Shown here: positions 25,081 to 35,480 of the stretch, piece by piece
Layout: every line of letters starts with the position of its first letter
Numbering within the stretch: position 1 is the first letter of the stretch
NCBI GenBank assembly: GCA_023213395.1
Contig: CM041465.1
Coordinates: forward strand, 143,785,741 to 143,849,740
Direction of reading: 5' to 3'
DNA: 64,000 bases
From: Cycas panzhihuaensis
Lineage: Eukaryota > Cycadophyta
Position numbers and translations under genes: made by a program
Notes under the pieces: model-generated
Databases searched by the model: none
Seen by the model: the letters and a program-made list of their open reading frames with translations, nothing else
What the model was told of the DNA's origin: nothing

Positions 25081-25400
25081 CCGTCTAATCAATGAATATA
25101 TATGGCGCGAACTGTGCCACCACCCAAAGTGTTGTGAATCATTCTATTGGATTGGATGAAGGTGCCACGCCACTGCACTGTCTCAGATTTCCAACGCTGT
25201 CTGCGATCTTAGCCAGAGGAGCTTCCTGGTGCTATTAGCCCGATTACTATTGTATTTTGTTTTTATACAATTGGACGGCTTACGTGTCCTCCACTTAAAT
25301 GTGATTTATATATATATAATAAAAGGAAGGGGGCGCCTATAATTTCAAGTCAGAAGGAGCACAATATATATATATATATATATATAATAAAATGAAAGGA
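25081..25400 (+). other. Higher-GC captured segment upstream of the CSLD fragment
   Basis: Base composition rises sharply compared with both flanks (for example GGCGCGAACTGTGCC and GCCACGCCACTGCACTG). It contains TATATATATAATAAAAG near 25308-25324 and a (TA)n run at about 25363-25385, either of which could be a TATA-type signal of a captured promoter. No counterpart exists in element A. This could be host 5' flanking DNA carried with the CSLD fragment. Promoter function is not shown. Confidence 0.35.
25363..25385. repeat. (TA)n microsatellite
   Basis: An uninterrupted run of about eleven TA dinucleotides. Confidence 0.85.
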
Positions 25401-25747
25401 GCGTTGCACGAAAACAAAGTTGGACAAACACACACGATGTTATTAAACCGCTTCTGTGTACTCAGCCGGAGAGTGTTGTTATTAATAAAAGGTGCAGCTC
25501 AAATGCCCATGCTGTTAATAAATGATGAAGCTACCAACGAAAGACACCAACACGTCAACATCGATCTAGAAGCCAAAGCGTTGGGATTTTGCAACACCAA
25601 CGCGTTATTGCCCAATTGGCAGGCAGGATCCCAACTGTAAAATATAGAAATGTTATACAAAGGATACAAAGCTGGAATCAGGTCATAGACTTGCTCATAT
25701 GGATGCTCAGCTCGTTCAATGAATGGAGATATTATAGGCCAGTGTAG

Positions 25748-26050
25748 AAAAATGGTTCAAAGTTACCTCCAGGTCATATGGAACGGCCACAAAGCTCCCC
25801 AGATGTGGGACATGCAGACGAATTTGAACACAGAGAACGGTCAAGGCGGCCTCTGTCCAGGAACACTGGGATTTCAATAGGAATTCTTAGCCCATATAGA
25901 TTATTTATGCTTATTTGTCTTATGGCTCTGGGATTCTTTCTTACATGGTAGATTTGCTATCCAAATAGGGATGCAATGTGGCTATGGGGAATGTCGGTTA
26001 TCTGCGAGCTTTGGGGAGAAGCCGAGGAAACCTCCATCGTTGCCTGTGAA
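25748..26050 (+). pseudogene. Cellulose-synthase-like (CSLD-type) gene fragment
   Basis: CSLD proteins are family 2 glycosyltransferases that make beta-1,4-glucan-type wall polysaccharide, mainly in tip-growing cells. A plus-strand frame from about 25748 reads ...SRRPLSRNTGISIGILSPYR, LMALGFFLTW, a TAG, then YPNRDAMWLWGMSVICELW. This matches the region around the first transmembrane helices of CSLD, and WLWGMS favours CSLD over CesA. The TAG (near 25950) replaces the usual Arg of TWRIRHPN. Similarity stops abruptly after CELW, where FAFSWLLDQ is expected, so this is a piece of an exon or two. The catalytic D,D,D,QxxRW region is absent. It lies antisense inside element D and is not functional. 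CesA-superfamily assignment is confident. The D subfamily is probable. Confidence 0.78.
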
Positions 26051-26800
26051 GAATCTATAGTTTGACTATAGTTAAAGCTCTATTTCACTATCGAGGGATT
26101 CGAGGACAAACCAATTAGGAGGAAAACAGTAAGAATGGATGTAAATCTATTTACTAAGGTAGATAAATGCAAGACAAGCGAGCTTGGCCTCGGATTTCTG
26201 TTCGTCTTCTATTGGAACCCTCAACCTCATTTTCTTAATGGTCATGACACTATGATCATCAAAATTAGATTTGAGGAAGATGATTTGGGTAATTATTGGA
26301 GTGTGACATATAGACATGAAACCAATACTAGTTCATACTCGCCAGTGGTTGTTCTGCATCAGTTCTACTATTTTAGAGGGAACAGATAGAAGACAAGCTA
26401 TGCTGACAAGAAGGAAGGGACGAAGACATTTGGTGACCGGAACAGCCGTGACGGAGATCAACGTGCTCGTAAACCATAGACTGGCATTAATAGAGAAGAA
26501 AGAAACAGCCTTTTTATAGAAAAGGATTTGATGTAAAGCTCATAAATGTAAATCGAGGATGCAAAGTAACAAAGGGAGGTGGTACAAAGAAAGAAAAAAA
26601 ATGAAAAATTGGAAATGAATTAATGTCAACTGATAGATGCAGTGATGCCGTAAAAAAAGGAAAACTACACACAGAGAGACAAGGAGATTGCTTGCTTTCA
26701 ATATCGCAATTATAAATAAAAACAAAGCTGTGGCTAGTTCCAGCACGTTTCAAGGAAGCAACGTTGCAGTTTCGTGGTAGATAAGAAGAAATCTGTGTGG
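26051..26800 (+). other. Further captured or unidentified DNA within element D
   Basis: Composition stays richer in G+C than the element flanks to about 26.5 kb. An 84-codon plus-strand frame at 26135-26389 (MDVNLFTKVDKCKTSE...) and two overlapping frames do not match a protein I recognise. No counterpart is present in element A. It may be intron, UTR or another captured host segment. Confidence 0.35.
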
Positions 26801-27079
26801 GGAAGATAGCTCAAATAAAATAGAAGCCAATAACTTCTGACCAAGCAAATATTTTGTATATACAAATGATTCAAAGAATTTTCTTCTATATAAATAACAG
26901 GGGATTGCTTGATTATTTTAAAGTCAAGATTTTAGTTTGTAGATTCTTAAGCTATATTCAAAAAAAATTCTACAACAAACTCGATGAAAGATTGGTAAAT
27001 CAATAGAGCCAAGTGAAACCAGAAGATTTTTAATTATTTTAACAAAGGTATAACAAATAAATGAAATGTATACACTTGT

Positions 27080-27620
27080 ATCTGAGATCTTTTCGAATAT
27101 ATTGCAACAAATATTGCAAAAAAAATGTATTTAAAAACTGAAAACAACTGAAGAACCTAGAACACACAGTTGTAGCTAACTTGATCTCGTGTATATCTTT
27201 TTCAGACGATTGAATATGCCTTAAATATTATAGATCTGATAGACAGTTAAAAATATAGTAAAAAAATTATGATGAAAAATATAGATCTGTAATGAAATAC
27301 AACATATCTGAACTAGATGTAATAGAAAATGCTGAAAAACTTGATAAAATAAGTAGACCTTAAGCTAAATAATGCAGATCTGACGTGAGTATAGCAGATC
27401 TATAGCCAAATAATTACAGATCTGAATAAATATACTAGAAAATAGTGAAAAACTTACTAAAATAAGCAGATCTATAATAAAAAATAGCAGATATGAGAGA
27501 ATAGTGAATATTTAAACAAAATAACTATCATATATTTATTAAAGTGAGTATATCTATAGACTATGTAGCAGATCTAAAGTGAAATGTAGTAGATCTTGAA
27601 GAAAAAACTTGTATGAGTCT
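27080..27620 (-). repeat. AGATCT-rich leader of element D
   Basis: About nine AGATCT hexamers occur in roughly 520 bp (near 27086, 27231, 27285, 27378, 27395, 27417, 27468, 27571 and 27590), often as GCAGATCT. Element A's 5' leader (29.9-30.3 kb) has the same enrichment. The spacing is irregular, so this is not a simple tandem repeat. It lies between the PBS and the cargo in both copies. Confidence 0.55.
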
Positions 27621-28061
27621 TGATTGGAACTAAAAACCTTCACACATCTGAGAGAATATTAGATAAGTAGATAAAAGAAATTGCCAAGAAATGATGAAAT
27701 ATATGGTAAAATATATAAATCTAAAGAAAGATAGCTCAAATCTGAAAAAAAACTTGAATAAATGTAGCTTGTTGTTAATCTCCTTCACAAATCTTTGAAA
27801 AAATATAGCTTGTAGCTGAAATCCTTCATAAATCTGCACAAATCTATGTAAAAATATGAAAAATATTTATTAAATCAGAAATATAACTCAATAATAATCA
27901 AAATCTGCTGAAATAATATATAAAACTTGATGAAAATTTTCCAGAAAATAAATATAGCTAATATTTCTTTCTTGTAAGAAAATCTATCATAGAATGCCAG
28001 TAAATCCTGTTGTTCTTCTTCAAAAAGCTTCACTATTAGAGATGCAATAGCCTAAAATCTG

Positions 28062-28178
28062 GCACTGATACCAAATGAAGGAAAATATACTGTAGCCAAA
28101 CTATGCTCTGATACCAAATGAAGGAAAATATACTATAGCCAAACTATGCTCTAATACCAAATGAAGGAAAATATACTT
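28062..28178 (-). repeat. 43 bp tandem triplication of the PBS/LTR junction in element D
   Basis: Three copies of one unit lie exactly 43 bp apart. Each has a PBS complement (GCACTGATACCA at 28062, GCTCTGATACCA at 28105, GCTCTAATACCA at 28148), then AA, then the LTR terminus TGAAGGAAAATATAC. The middle copy is a perfect complement of TGGTATCAGAGC. The third borders the full LTR at 28162. Confidence 0.85.
28148..28159 (-). other. Primer-binding site of element D (LTR-adjacent copy)
   Basis: The minus strand reads TGGTATTAGAGC, an initiator-Met tRNA type PBS with one C-to-T change. It is separated from the LTR by TT, the same spacer as in element A. Confidence 0.8.
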
Positions 28179-28385
28179 GCAGGAGAATAGGGTAGAACGT
28201 ATATCAAATAGCCATAAACCAATATTGCATCAATACATCAATGTATCACAATCACAATAGCATAACTCCAATAGTAGCAATAAGAAAAAGAGAATGAACC
28301 CATAAGATGAGTCAAAAAACTAATTCTTGAAAAGTAACCTAAACAATAAGATCAATCTAAAGATGAAAGCCAAGATGGAAGGATG
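28162..28385 (-). repeat. Element D 5' LTR, part left of the element C insertion
   Basis: The minus strand of this stretch resembles the 3' half of element A's LTR, for example TGCTATTGTGATTGTGATAC against TGCTACAATGATTTTGATTA, and ends CCTTCA before the PBS. Element C interrupts it after 28385. The remainder should start at 45833, but I could not recognise its outer end. Confidence 0.6.
28381..28385. repeat. TSD GGATG of element C, left copy
   Basis: Matches 45828-45832 exactly. Confidence 0.85.
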
Positions 28386-28637
28386 TACTAGATAATGCAA
28401 ATTAGAGTATGTTCATATTTATGTACTATTAATATAAGTGACTGAGTTGGTTGTCATTTATCAATATGAGAACTAATGAGAGAGCTCATTATAGAGTTGA
28501 GCCCTTTATATAAATTTGATGGGCTTCAAGCTCAATGTTCAAGAACACCTCCATTATCAAAGGTTTATTCTTATCTACTCCATTTATCTATTTATTATTC
28601 TACTCTCACTTATCTAAGTTTACTACCTAATCCTTCA
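28386..28637 (+). repeat. 5' LTR of element C
   Basis: Begins TACTAGATAATG (TG eroded to TA) and ends AATCCTTCA. It aligns with 45581-45827, sharing CTACTCCATTTAT and ATAAGTG blocks. Confidence 0.87.
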
Positions 28638-28639
28638 TT

Positions 28640-28651
28640 TGGTATTTGATC
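28640..28651 (+). other. Primer-binding site of element C (eroded)
   Basis: TGGTATTTGATC lies two bases after the LTR and corresponds to TGGTATCAGAGC with several changes. Confidence 0.6.
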
Positions 28652-29451
28652 TATTGAATATTATGCTAAGAGTTTTTATTTATAGAAATTTTCCTCATAC
28701 AAATGTTTTAAAGTGTATAGATGCCATATATATAATTATTTTATATTTTACAATTTTATTGACGAGTTTTATAGGTTTAGGGTTTAGGCATCCTTAATTC
28801 TTTAGGGCAAATTTTTTCCTTAAATAATCAATGAAACCTAAGTTTTTAACCTTCTAAATCACTTCCCATTGTATGTATAAGGCTCCGACAGGGTTAGATC
28901 TAGAGTTTGGTTGAGTTTAATAAAGATATAAGGCTTTGAATCTCCTCAAACTCGTTGTTGATGTCATCATGGTTGCACACAAGTTAGTGCATATTTTAGA
29001 GGTCAAATAATTGATTTTCCATTATGTTTTTATAACATAAGGTTACTTTTGCATCTAACAATTTTTAAAGGAGTTTAAAGTCTATAGAGCCCATTTTTCA
29101 TGGTCATATGGACTTTTTGATATAACCAAAAGTGAATAAAAAAAAGGTGCTTTTTAATTTGCAATCAAGTTTCATCATTTTTATGAGGTACTACTAGTTT
29201 TTTACCCACAACTTTCAAGTGATACAATGAATTTTAATATCACTTGATATGTTGGAAAGAGGACTCAATCCCCATAAAAAAGAATGGTTTCAAGGCATAC
29301 TTTGAAGGCATATTAAGGGAACAATTTGATGAAATTAATATTAATATTTTTGGGTTATTTTTTAACTAGTGACATAAGATCATTCTTTTATTAAAACCTT
29401 AGCCATACGATATTAGATTTTTGAACCATAAATTATAGTGGAATGTTCCTT
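28652..29451 (+). other. Leader of element C before the element A insertion
   Basis: Untranslated leader sequence lies between the PBS and the insertion point of A. No gene is recognised. TAGAT at 29452-29456 is the left TSD of element A. Confidence 0.6.
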
Positions 29452-29456
29452 TAGAT
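29452..29456. repeat. TSD TAGAT of element A, left copy
   Basis: Matches 40633-40637 exactly. Confidence 0.92.
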
Positions 29457-29802
29457 TGTTGGAGTTAATGTTCATCACCCCACTCCCACCTTTCACACAT
29501 ATGAGTGCACACATATTAAGGTAAGTCAGGTAAGGTTAAGTTGATTTGAATTAAGTTGTTGAGTTATGTAATATTTTATTGTTATTTGAATTCTAGGGGC
29601 TGAGGAGTTTTGCTCCTCCCCCAAACTATATATTTGGACTGGTGTCCAACCCTAGTGTCTTTAGACACCTCCTATATTGGAAATTTTCTATGTACTCGCT
29701 CAAAGATAGATTGAATACAAATGCTTATGTGTTTATGCTACAATGATTTTGATTACTTGATGTATTACTCTGCTCTATCTCCATCATTTTTATGATCTAT
29801 CA
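29457..29802 (+). repeat. 5' LTR of element A
   Basis: Begins TGTTGGAGTTAATG and ends GATCTATCA. It pairs with 40287-40632 over 346 bp with no length difference and roughly 33 substitutions by hand count. Confidence 0.93.
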
Positions 29803-29804
29803 TT

Positions 29805-29816
29805 TGGTATCAGAGC
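29805..29816 (+). other. Primer-binding site of element A
   Basis: A perfect TGGTATCAGAGC, complementary to initiator-Met tRNA, lies two bases after the LTR. Confidence 0.92.
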
Positions 29817-30593
29817 ATAGATCCTATGTATATTGGCTCAGATTTTTGGCCTATTAAAGTTTTTCTTTTAGAAGAAAGAAGATCCATTAGTATATGAAGT
29901 AGATCTACTCACGATAAACCAAATATTGGTTATATTCATTTTCTGTAAAGCTTATTAGTAGTTTCTTGTATTATTTTTTATTAAAGATCTAATTATTTCT
30001 GATTTATATTTGTAAAATAACTTACATTTTCATAGATCTGTGCAGGATCACAGCTACAATCAGTAAAATATTCAAGATCTCATCACTCCATGAAGTTTTA
30101 TTAACAAGTTTTGCTTATTTTATTAAATATTTAATCATTTCTGGTATATTTGGTCTATTTATTCAATATTTTTTTCCAGATCTATGCAATAGTTGTTGCA
30201 TATTCTGCCTAACAAGTTTCTTGGAGAAGTTATACTATAAGTTTTATTATCTATTAATTATTTTTTTAGGTTTTGGCAAAGGGTTAGTTGATAATTATCT
30301 ATGTGATCTAGCTCTTCATACGCTTGGCGAAAGTGTTGCATATGACTACTTGTTGGAATCTTGACAAGTTAATCTGTCTACTGAAGAAATCAGTTCGAAG
30401 TTTCACCTTGTGTGAAAGAAGTTCTCATCCTCTAAAGTCAATCTTCTACAAACCTATTATAGCAACATTAGTAGGTTCTTCATATTTTACGTTTAGATAT
30501 AAATTTATATATATTTCTTTGATATACCATCTCTAGTATATTTAAAAGATTTGGCTTTGTTTGTGGCTCCATTGCATAGTTTGTGGTTCCATT
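29817..30593 (+). other. AGATCT-rich leader of element A
   Basis: AGATCT occurs near 29909, 29985, 30033, 30071 and 30179 in otherwise AT-rich, non-coding sequence. This parallels the leader of element D at 27.08-27.62 kb. The 70-codon frame at 30324 is not shared with D and is probably not a gene. Confidence 0.55.
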
Positions 30594-30598
30594 GTGTC
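30594..30598. repeat. TSD GTGTC of element B, left copy
   Basis: Matches 36492-36496 exactly. Confidence 0.92.
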
Positions 30599-30819
30599 TA
30601 TTAGAAAAATGACTTGTAATGCACATTTGTAGTAGTCGGCTTACAAGGTTCGTGTCTTTACAATATTATTAGTGGTCAACTTACGTTATACTCATGAATT
30701 TATGAGTATTTAAACACTTTATACTTTGTAATTTTTTGTTTAATGAAAGTGAAGGTATCCCATGATATCGTTTGTGATCCTAGAGTTTTCACTAGTTGAT
30801 TGAATTGTAGATTCCTACA
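30599..30819 (+). repeat. 5' LTR of element B
   Basis: Begins TATTAGAAAAATGAC (TG changed to TA) and ends GATTCCTACA. It pairs with 36271-36491, which keeps the TG start. Confidence 0.93.
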
Positions 30820-30831
30820 TGGTATCAGAGC
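30820..30831 (+). other. Primer-binding site of element B
   Basis: A perfect TGGTATCAGAGC starts at the first base after the LTR. Confidence 0.93.
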
Positions 30832-32203
30832 GAAGGTTCGAAGAAATTTTTTGTAATGATGTATTCAAAATCTAATCAAAGGAGTTATGGATTTGAGATT
30901 GAGTACCATTGATACTACCATCTTCTCTCTGCTTCAGCGCAATAAAGGTACTTTATTTCTGTTAATTCTTATTTTACTTTGTATTTTATTCTATATCTTC
31001 TTTATGGTGATTTATTTGAAATAATAGTAAATAACTTTTTCTTCTGATCCAACATTGCATTTTCATTAATTCTCTACATCACCATTTTCATTCTCTTGCT
31101 TGTCTATCCTTTGTTGAATATTGCATTGCTCTGAGTTTTATCCTTCTTCTGTCTACTTAAGGTTATGATTCTCTTTATCACCCCTACGACTACTGTCTGA
31201 AATCTCATATATTTTTACAGCCATACCTCTACCCTAATTAACTGTAAACCTCTGTTATATGTGAATGATATGTGTCTGCCTTTATCATCTTATGTGATAA
31301 GAGTTCATATCCATTGCATGCATGTAACCTATGCTCGTTTTGCTTCACTGTCGCCCGCTTGTCCTCTTATCTTCCATACGTAGTCTAACTCTCTATTACC
31401 TGTGCATGGGCTGTGTGTGGAAGGTTGATGAATTCATATTCTCATCTCTGCGTGGTCATCTCTGTGGTTGCCTTCGTCTCTGCATGATTGTCTCTGTCTG
31501 TGTGGTCATTTCCATCATCTCTGTGTAGTCGTCTCTCTCTGCCTAATTGCTTAACATGGTTGTTCATCCTTGTCTGTACAGCCGCCTGACACAACCATCT
31601 TATTTCATCTCTATATCCATTTATTCATTGATGCCACTTACTCTTCTTTCATTCTTATTTATTTTTTTATCATAATCTACCTAACACAACCACCTAAAAC
31701 TCCCTTTTCATCATATGTGCATTAATGAAATCATTTAATTGTTGTCGCCACTCATTATGTAATATGCCTCTCATCCTTTATTTGATCAATTTCTTACACT
31801 ATATAGTTCTTAATTGAAGTGTATTGTTGATTATTGACATTTTTGTGTTAATTATCGCCATTGTTTATTGTGTTGTATGTTAATTATCGTCATTATTTGT
31901 TTGATCAATTTTTAATTATTTAATTCTTAGTTGAAGTGTATTCATTGATTATTGATATTTTTGTCATTATCTCCTTTATATAATATTTGTTTGATTTATT
32001 TTGAGGGTTTTTCGCTTATGTTTGAGCTTTGAAATCATTGATCAGTTACTGGCATGAGATTTATTTTGGTAATTGAAATTTTATCTTGATACTTGGTGTA
32101 ATGGTGTAATACTTGGTGTGATTATAGAAGTATTCTTCCTCTCAGTACCCTTTTTCTTAAAGCCTTTATTATCTACCTTATTAGGGCCTAGGAAGCATGA
32201 ATA
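30832..32203 (+). other. Leader of element B
   Basis: About 1.4 kb of untranslated sequence lies between PBS and gag. A pyrimidine-rich stretch with repeated CTCTGTGT-type words lies at about 31440-31545. The 65-codon frame at 31331 matches nothing and is probably spurious. Confidence 0.6.
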
Positions 32204-33160
32204 ATGGCAGCATATCAAATTAGGTAATCTCTACCAAAATTCAATGGTTCTAACTATCTTCCATGGTCAAGATAAATATAAGTCATCTTACAATCAAAGG
32301 GTTTGTGGAACATTATTGCTCATGATTTTAATCTTCCTCAACCAACTTTGCCTTGTACGAAATTAACATCTGATTAAGAGTTAGAAAAGGAAGAATTATT
32401 AAGGAAGGATAGTGATGCACTCCTGATTATATATATGTCTATAGCTGAGCAATTTTTTTCTCACATATATGGAGCATCTACCTCCCATGAAGCTTGGAAC
32501 ATATTAAAAACTGGTTATGAAAGGGCTATACCTCAAAGACTTCACAATCTGAGATTAAACTATGAAAATTTAAGGATGATGCCTTCAAATTCAATCAATG
32601 AATTCATTACAAAGATGCAAAATCTAGTTAATCAAATGGTTTATTTGGGAGAACAGATCTCTGAACAAAGAATGGTCGAGAAAATACTGAGAAGTGTGAG
32701 TGAAATCAGTAAATTTAAAAACATTGCAACTACCATTGAAGTAACCAATGACTTGTTTACCTTAAAAGTTGATCAATTGTTGTCTATATTACTCAATGTG
32801 GAAGAGAAATGTAAAAGTAAGGCTATAAATAAAGATTTAGATCAAGCTTTTGCATCAACTTCTAACTTAAGGTTGAATCGATCTCAAGAAGCAAATGTAC
32901 AATGAAATCTTTAGTTCTCAAGAGGAAGATCAAGAGGATCCAATCAAGGAAGAAGATGGAATTCGTCAAGTATAAATCAAGAAAGAGGATGGAATTCTAT
33001 AGGGCCAAGTCAAGGAAGAGGTTGGAACTCTATAGGATTAAGTTAGAATTCTTCACCTTTAGGTAGAGGTATGTCTTAAGGAAGGGGCAGGGGTTATGGT
33101 CCTTAATGCTATCGATGTGGAAAATTTAGACATTTGGCTAGAAATTGTTATTCAATAAAC
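32204..33160 (+). pseudogene. Copia gag of element B
   Basis: From an ATG at 32204 one frame reads MAAYQIR, a stop, then LPKFNGSNYLPWS, the usual copia gag opening F-x-G-x-N-Y-x-x-W. An open stretch from 32435 to 32905 gives the UBN2-type gag core (TSHEAWNILKTGYE, LRMMPSNSINEFITKMQNLV). A degraded Arg/Gly-rich stretch follows, then a zinc knuckle CYRCGKFRHLARNC at 33107-33148 (C-x2-C-x4-H-x4-C). Stops lie near 32225, 32273, 32375 and 32905. It would have formed the RNA-packaging particle. Confidence 0.88.
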
Positions 33161-33530
33161 ACAATTACAGATACCCAAGATAATTCTTCTAAAGGTGAGA
33201 GTTTATTCTATACTAGTTTGATGGGAAATTCCTTAAAAAATGATGAATGGTTTATTGACTCTAGATGCTCAACACATATGACTTACAATACTAAATCCTT
33301 TTCGAAAATTGATAAGGATCAGAAAGGGAAAGTTATATTTGGAGATGACAATACCCAAGAAGTTCTCCATTAAAATAAATGACAGAGAAAACAAGGATAT
33401 TCACAATGTTTTATTTGTTCCAGAATTAAAGAAGAATCTGTTGTCAGTTGGCCAAATGATAGAACAAAGATAGAGGTTAGTATTTGATGATGGTGAATGC
33501 AAGATCTATGATAAGAAAAGAAATTTATCT
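33161..33530 (+). pseudogene. Copia protease of element B
   Basis: The frame ending at 33373 reads DEWFIDSRCSTHMTYNTKSF, the copia protease motif in which the active-site triplet D-S-G has become D-S-R through GGA to AGA. The second conserved block follows in another frame (about 33405-33475, ending in KKNLLSVGQM). The glycine loss and the frameshift make it inactive. Confidence 0.82.
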
Positions 33531-34420
33531 TTGATTGCTAAAGGAAAAATAACTCAAGATAGATTATTCAAATTAGCTCTATGTCCTCAAAATGTTGCTT
33601 TGAACACATCAGTTAATAATGATAGTATTCTATGGCATCTTCATTATGGACATTTAAACTACGGTAACCTTATCAACCTGAGAAAGAAAGGAATAATTAG
33701 TGGTCTCACTTTTATTCAAAGCAACAATGATGTTTGTGAAGGATGTGTTTTTGGAAAACATCATAGAAATAGTTTTCTTGAATCTAGTTTTCAATCTCAA
33801 GCTCCATTGGAATTAGTTCATGTTGATTTATGTGGGCCCATGAAGAATGTGTCACATGGAAAAGCAAGATATTTCATGATTTTGGTTGATGATTTCACAA
33901 GAAAGATTTGGGTTTACTTCCTTAAGGAAAAATTAGAAACATTCTTGAAATTTGTAGAGTTCAAAGCTATTTCTAAAAGACAAAGTGAATTCAAAATAAA
34001 AATTCTCATTTAGATAATGGGGGAGAATTTATCTCCAATGACTTTAAGGATTTTAATAGCAAAGTCAAAATAAGAGGATAATTTACAACTCTTTATACTC
34101 CCCAGCAAAATGGTGTAGCTGAAAGAAAAGTAAGGACTGTTATAGAAATGGCAAGATGTATGCTAAAAGGAAAAAAATTAAATGACTCTTTTTGGGGTGA
34201 AGTAATAAATGTTGTCATATGTTTACTAAATAGATGTCCAACTAAGGCATTGAAGGATGTGACTCCAAAGGAAGAATGAATAGGTAAGAGGCTTGATGTA
34301 AGCAATTTAAGAGTGTTTGGTTGTATTTCTTATGCACATATTCCTAATCAGAAAAGAACAAAATTGGAAAGCAAAAGTATTAAGTATATCTTTATAGGCT
34401 ATTCAGGTGAAAAAGGCCTA
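33531..34420 (+). pseudogene. Copia integrase of element B
   Basis: The gag-pre-integrase zinc finger (LWHLHYGHLNYGNLINL...CEGCVFGKHH) is at about 33630-33765. The catalytic core begins with LELVHVDLCGPM and YFMILVDDFTRKIWVYFLK at about 33805-33930. The frame stops at 34013. The remainder (DNGGEF-like segment, TPQQNGVAERK-like segment at about 34095-34125, then SKYIFIGYSG-like) continues in other frames with further stops. The order and motifs are those of copia integrase. Confidence 0.87.
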
Positions 34421-35480
34421 TAGACTTTATGATCCAATTGCAATGGTTTTCTTTGTAAGCAGAGATGTTATTTTTGATGAACATGGTGAATATAAGGGTG
34501 AAGACGACAAAGGTAAGGAAATTTTGATTGAGATTGGTACCTTAGAAAGGAAGACAAATACAAATTCGATTGAAGATTCAAGCTCAAATCAACAATAGGG
34601 ACATGATCCAAAATGGCTTACAAGAAGTCATAATCCTAAAAATATTTTGGATAGTGACTTTAATAAAGATTCACAAGATCACAAGCTAAGGTAAAGTATG
34701 CTCTAATGTCTCAAGTGATGTAGAAATTTGAACCTCAAACTTTTGAGAAAGCTACAAAAAGTAATGAATGGACTCAAGCAATGGAAGTAGAACTCAATGC
34801 TATAAATCGGAATAAAACATGAGATATGGTTGAATTACCACCAGGTATGAATGTCATTGGAACCAAATGGATATATAAGGCTAAATACAATGATGATGGT
34901 ACCATTAACAAATATAAGGCATGACTAGTTGCAAAGGCCTATGCTTAACAGGAAGGTATAGATTATGAAGAAACCTTTGCTCCAGTTACTAGGATGACTA
35001 CCATTAGGTGTATCTTATCTCTTGTTGCTCATCTTTAGTTGGAAGATCTATCAAATTGATGTAAAATCAGCTTTTCTCAATGCTTATGTTGATGAAGAAA
35101 TTTATATCTCTCAACCTCAAGGTTTTGAAGTTAAGGGACATGAACACTTGGTGTATAGACTCAAAAAAGCTTTATATGGACTAAAACAAGCACCAAGAGC
35201 TTGGTATGCAAGAATTGATAAATATCTTTAAGATAAAGGTTTTCAAAGAAGTAATTCAAATTCAAATCTTTACATAAAGACCTCTAAGGACTCTATTTTG
35301 ATTGTTGCTGTGTATGTTGATGATTTAATTTACACTGGTAACGATGATGAGTTACTTCAAGAATTCAAAAGAGATATGAATTCTGAATTTAAGATGATGG
35401 ACTTAGGACAATTACATTATTTTCTTAGAATTGAAGTATGGCTAGATAATAGTGGAATATATATGTCTTAAAGTAAATAT
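34421..35480 (+). pseudogene. Copia reverse transcriptase of element B
   Basis: The order is TFEKATKSNEWTQAM (about 34740), ELPPGMNVIGTKWIYKAK (about 34830), YEETFAPVTRM (about 34965), [20 protein letters not shown] (about 35052), [16 protein letters not shown] (about 35160-35210), and the catalytic VAVYVDDLIYTGN at about 35305-35345. The two catalytic Asp residues are intact. Stops replace Gln or Arg codons near 34820, 34922, 34947, 35230 and 35469. It is a Ty1/copia type RT. Confidence 0.9.

Larger units (their letters stand above)
22641..28385 (-). mobile_element. Element D: non-autonomous gag-only LTR element with captured host DNA
   Basis: Minus-strand order is 5' LTR (28162 rightwards, split by element C at 28385), a triplicated PBS, an AGATCT-rich leader, a less AT-rich insert with a CSLD fragment, a conserved non-coding block (about 23.87-25.0 kb), one gag-like frame (22909-23637), PPT and 3' LTR. 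The conserved block, gag-like frame, PPT and LTR start all align with 38.1-40.3 kb of element A. I see no protease, integrase, RT or RNase H anywhere inside. The 5' LTR should continue right of 45833, but its far end was not found. Movement would have needed enzymes from an autonomous relative. Confidence 0.72.

Noticed and set aside
26514-26753. Two overlapping minus-strand frames within element D
   Set aside because: Phe/Leu-rich frames in overlapping registers with no recognisable domain, probably shadows in the cargo region.
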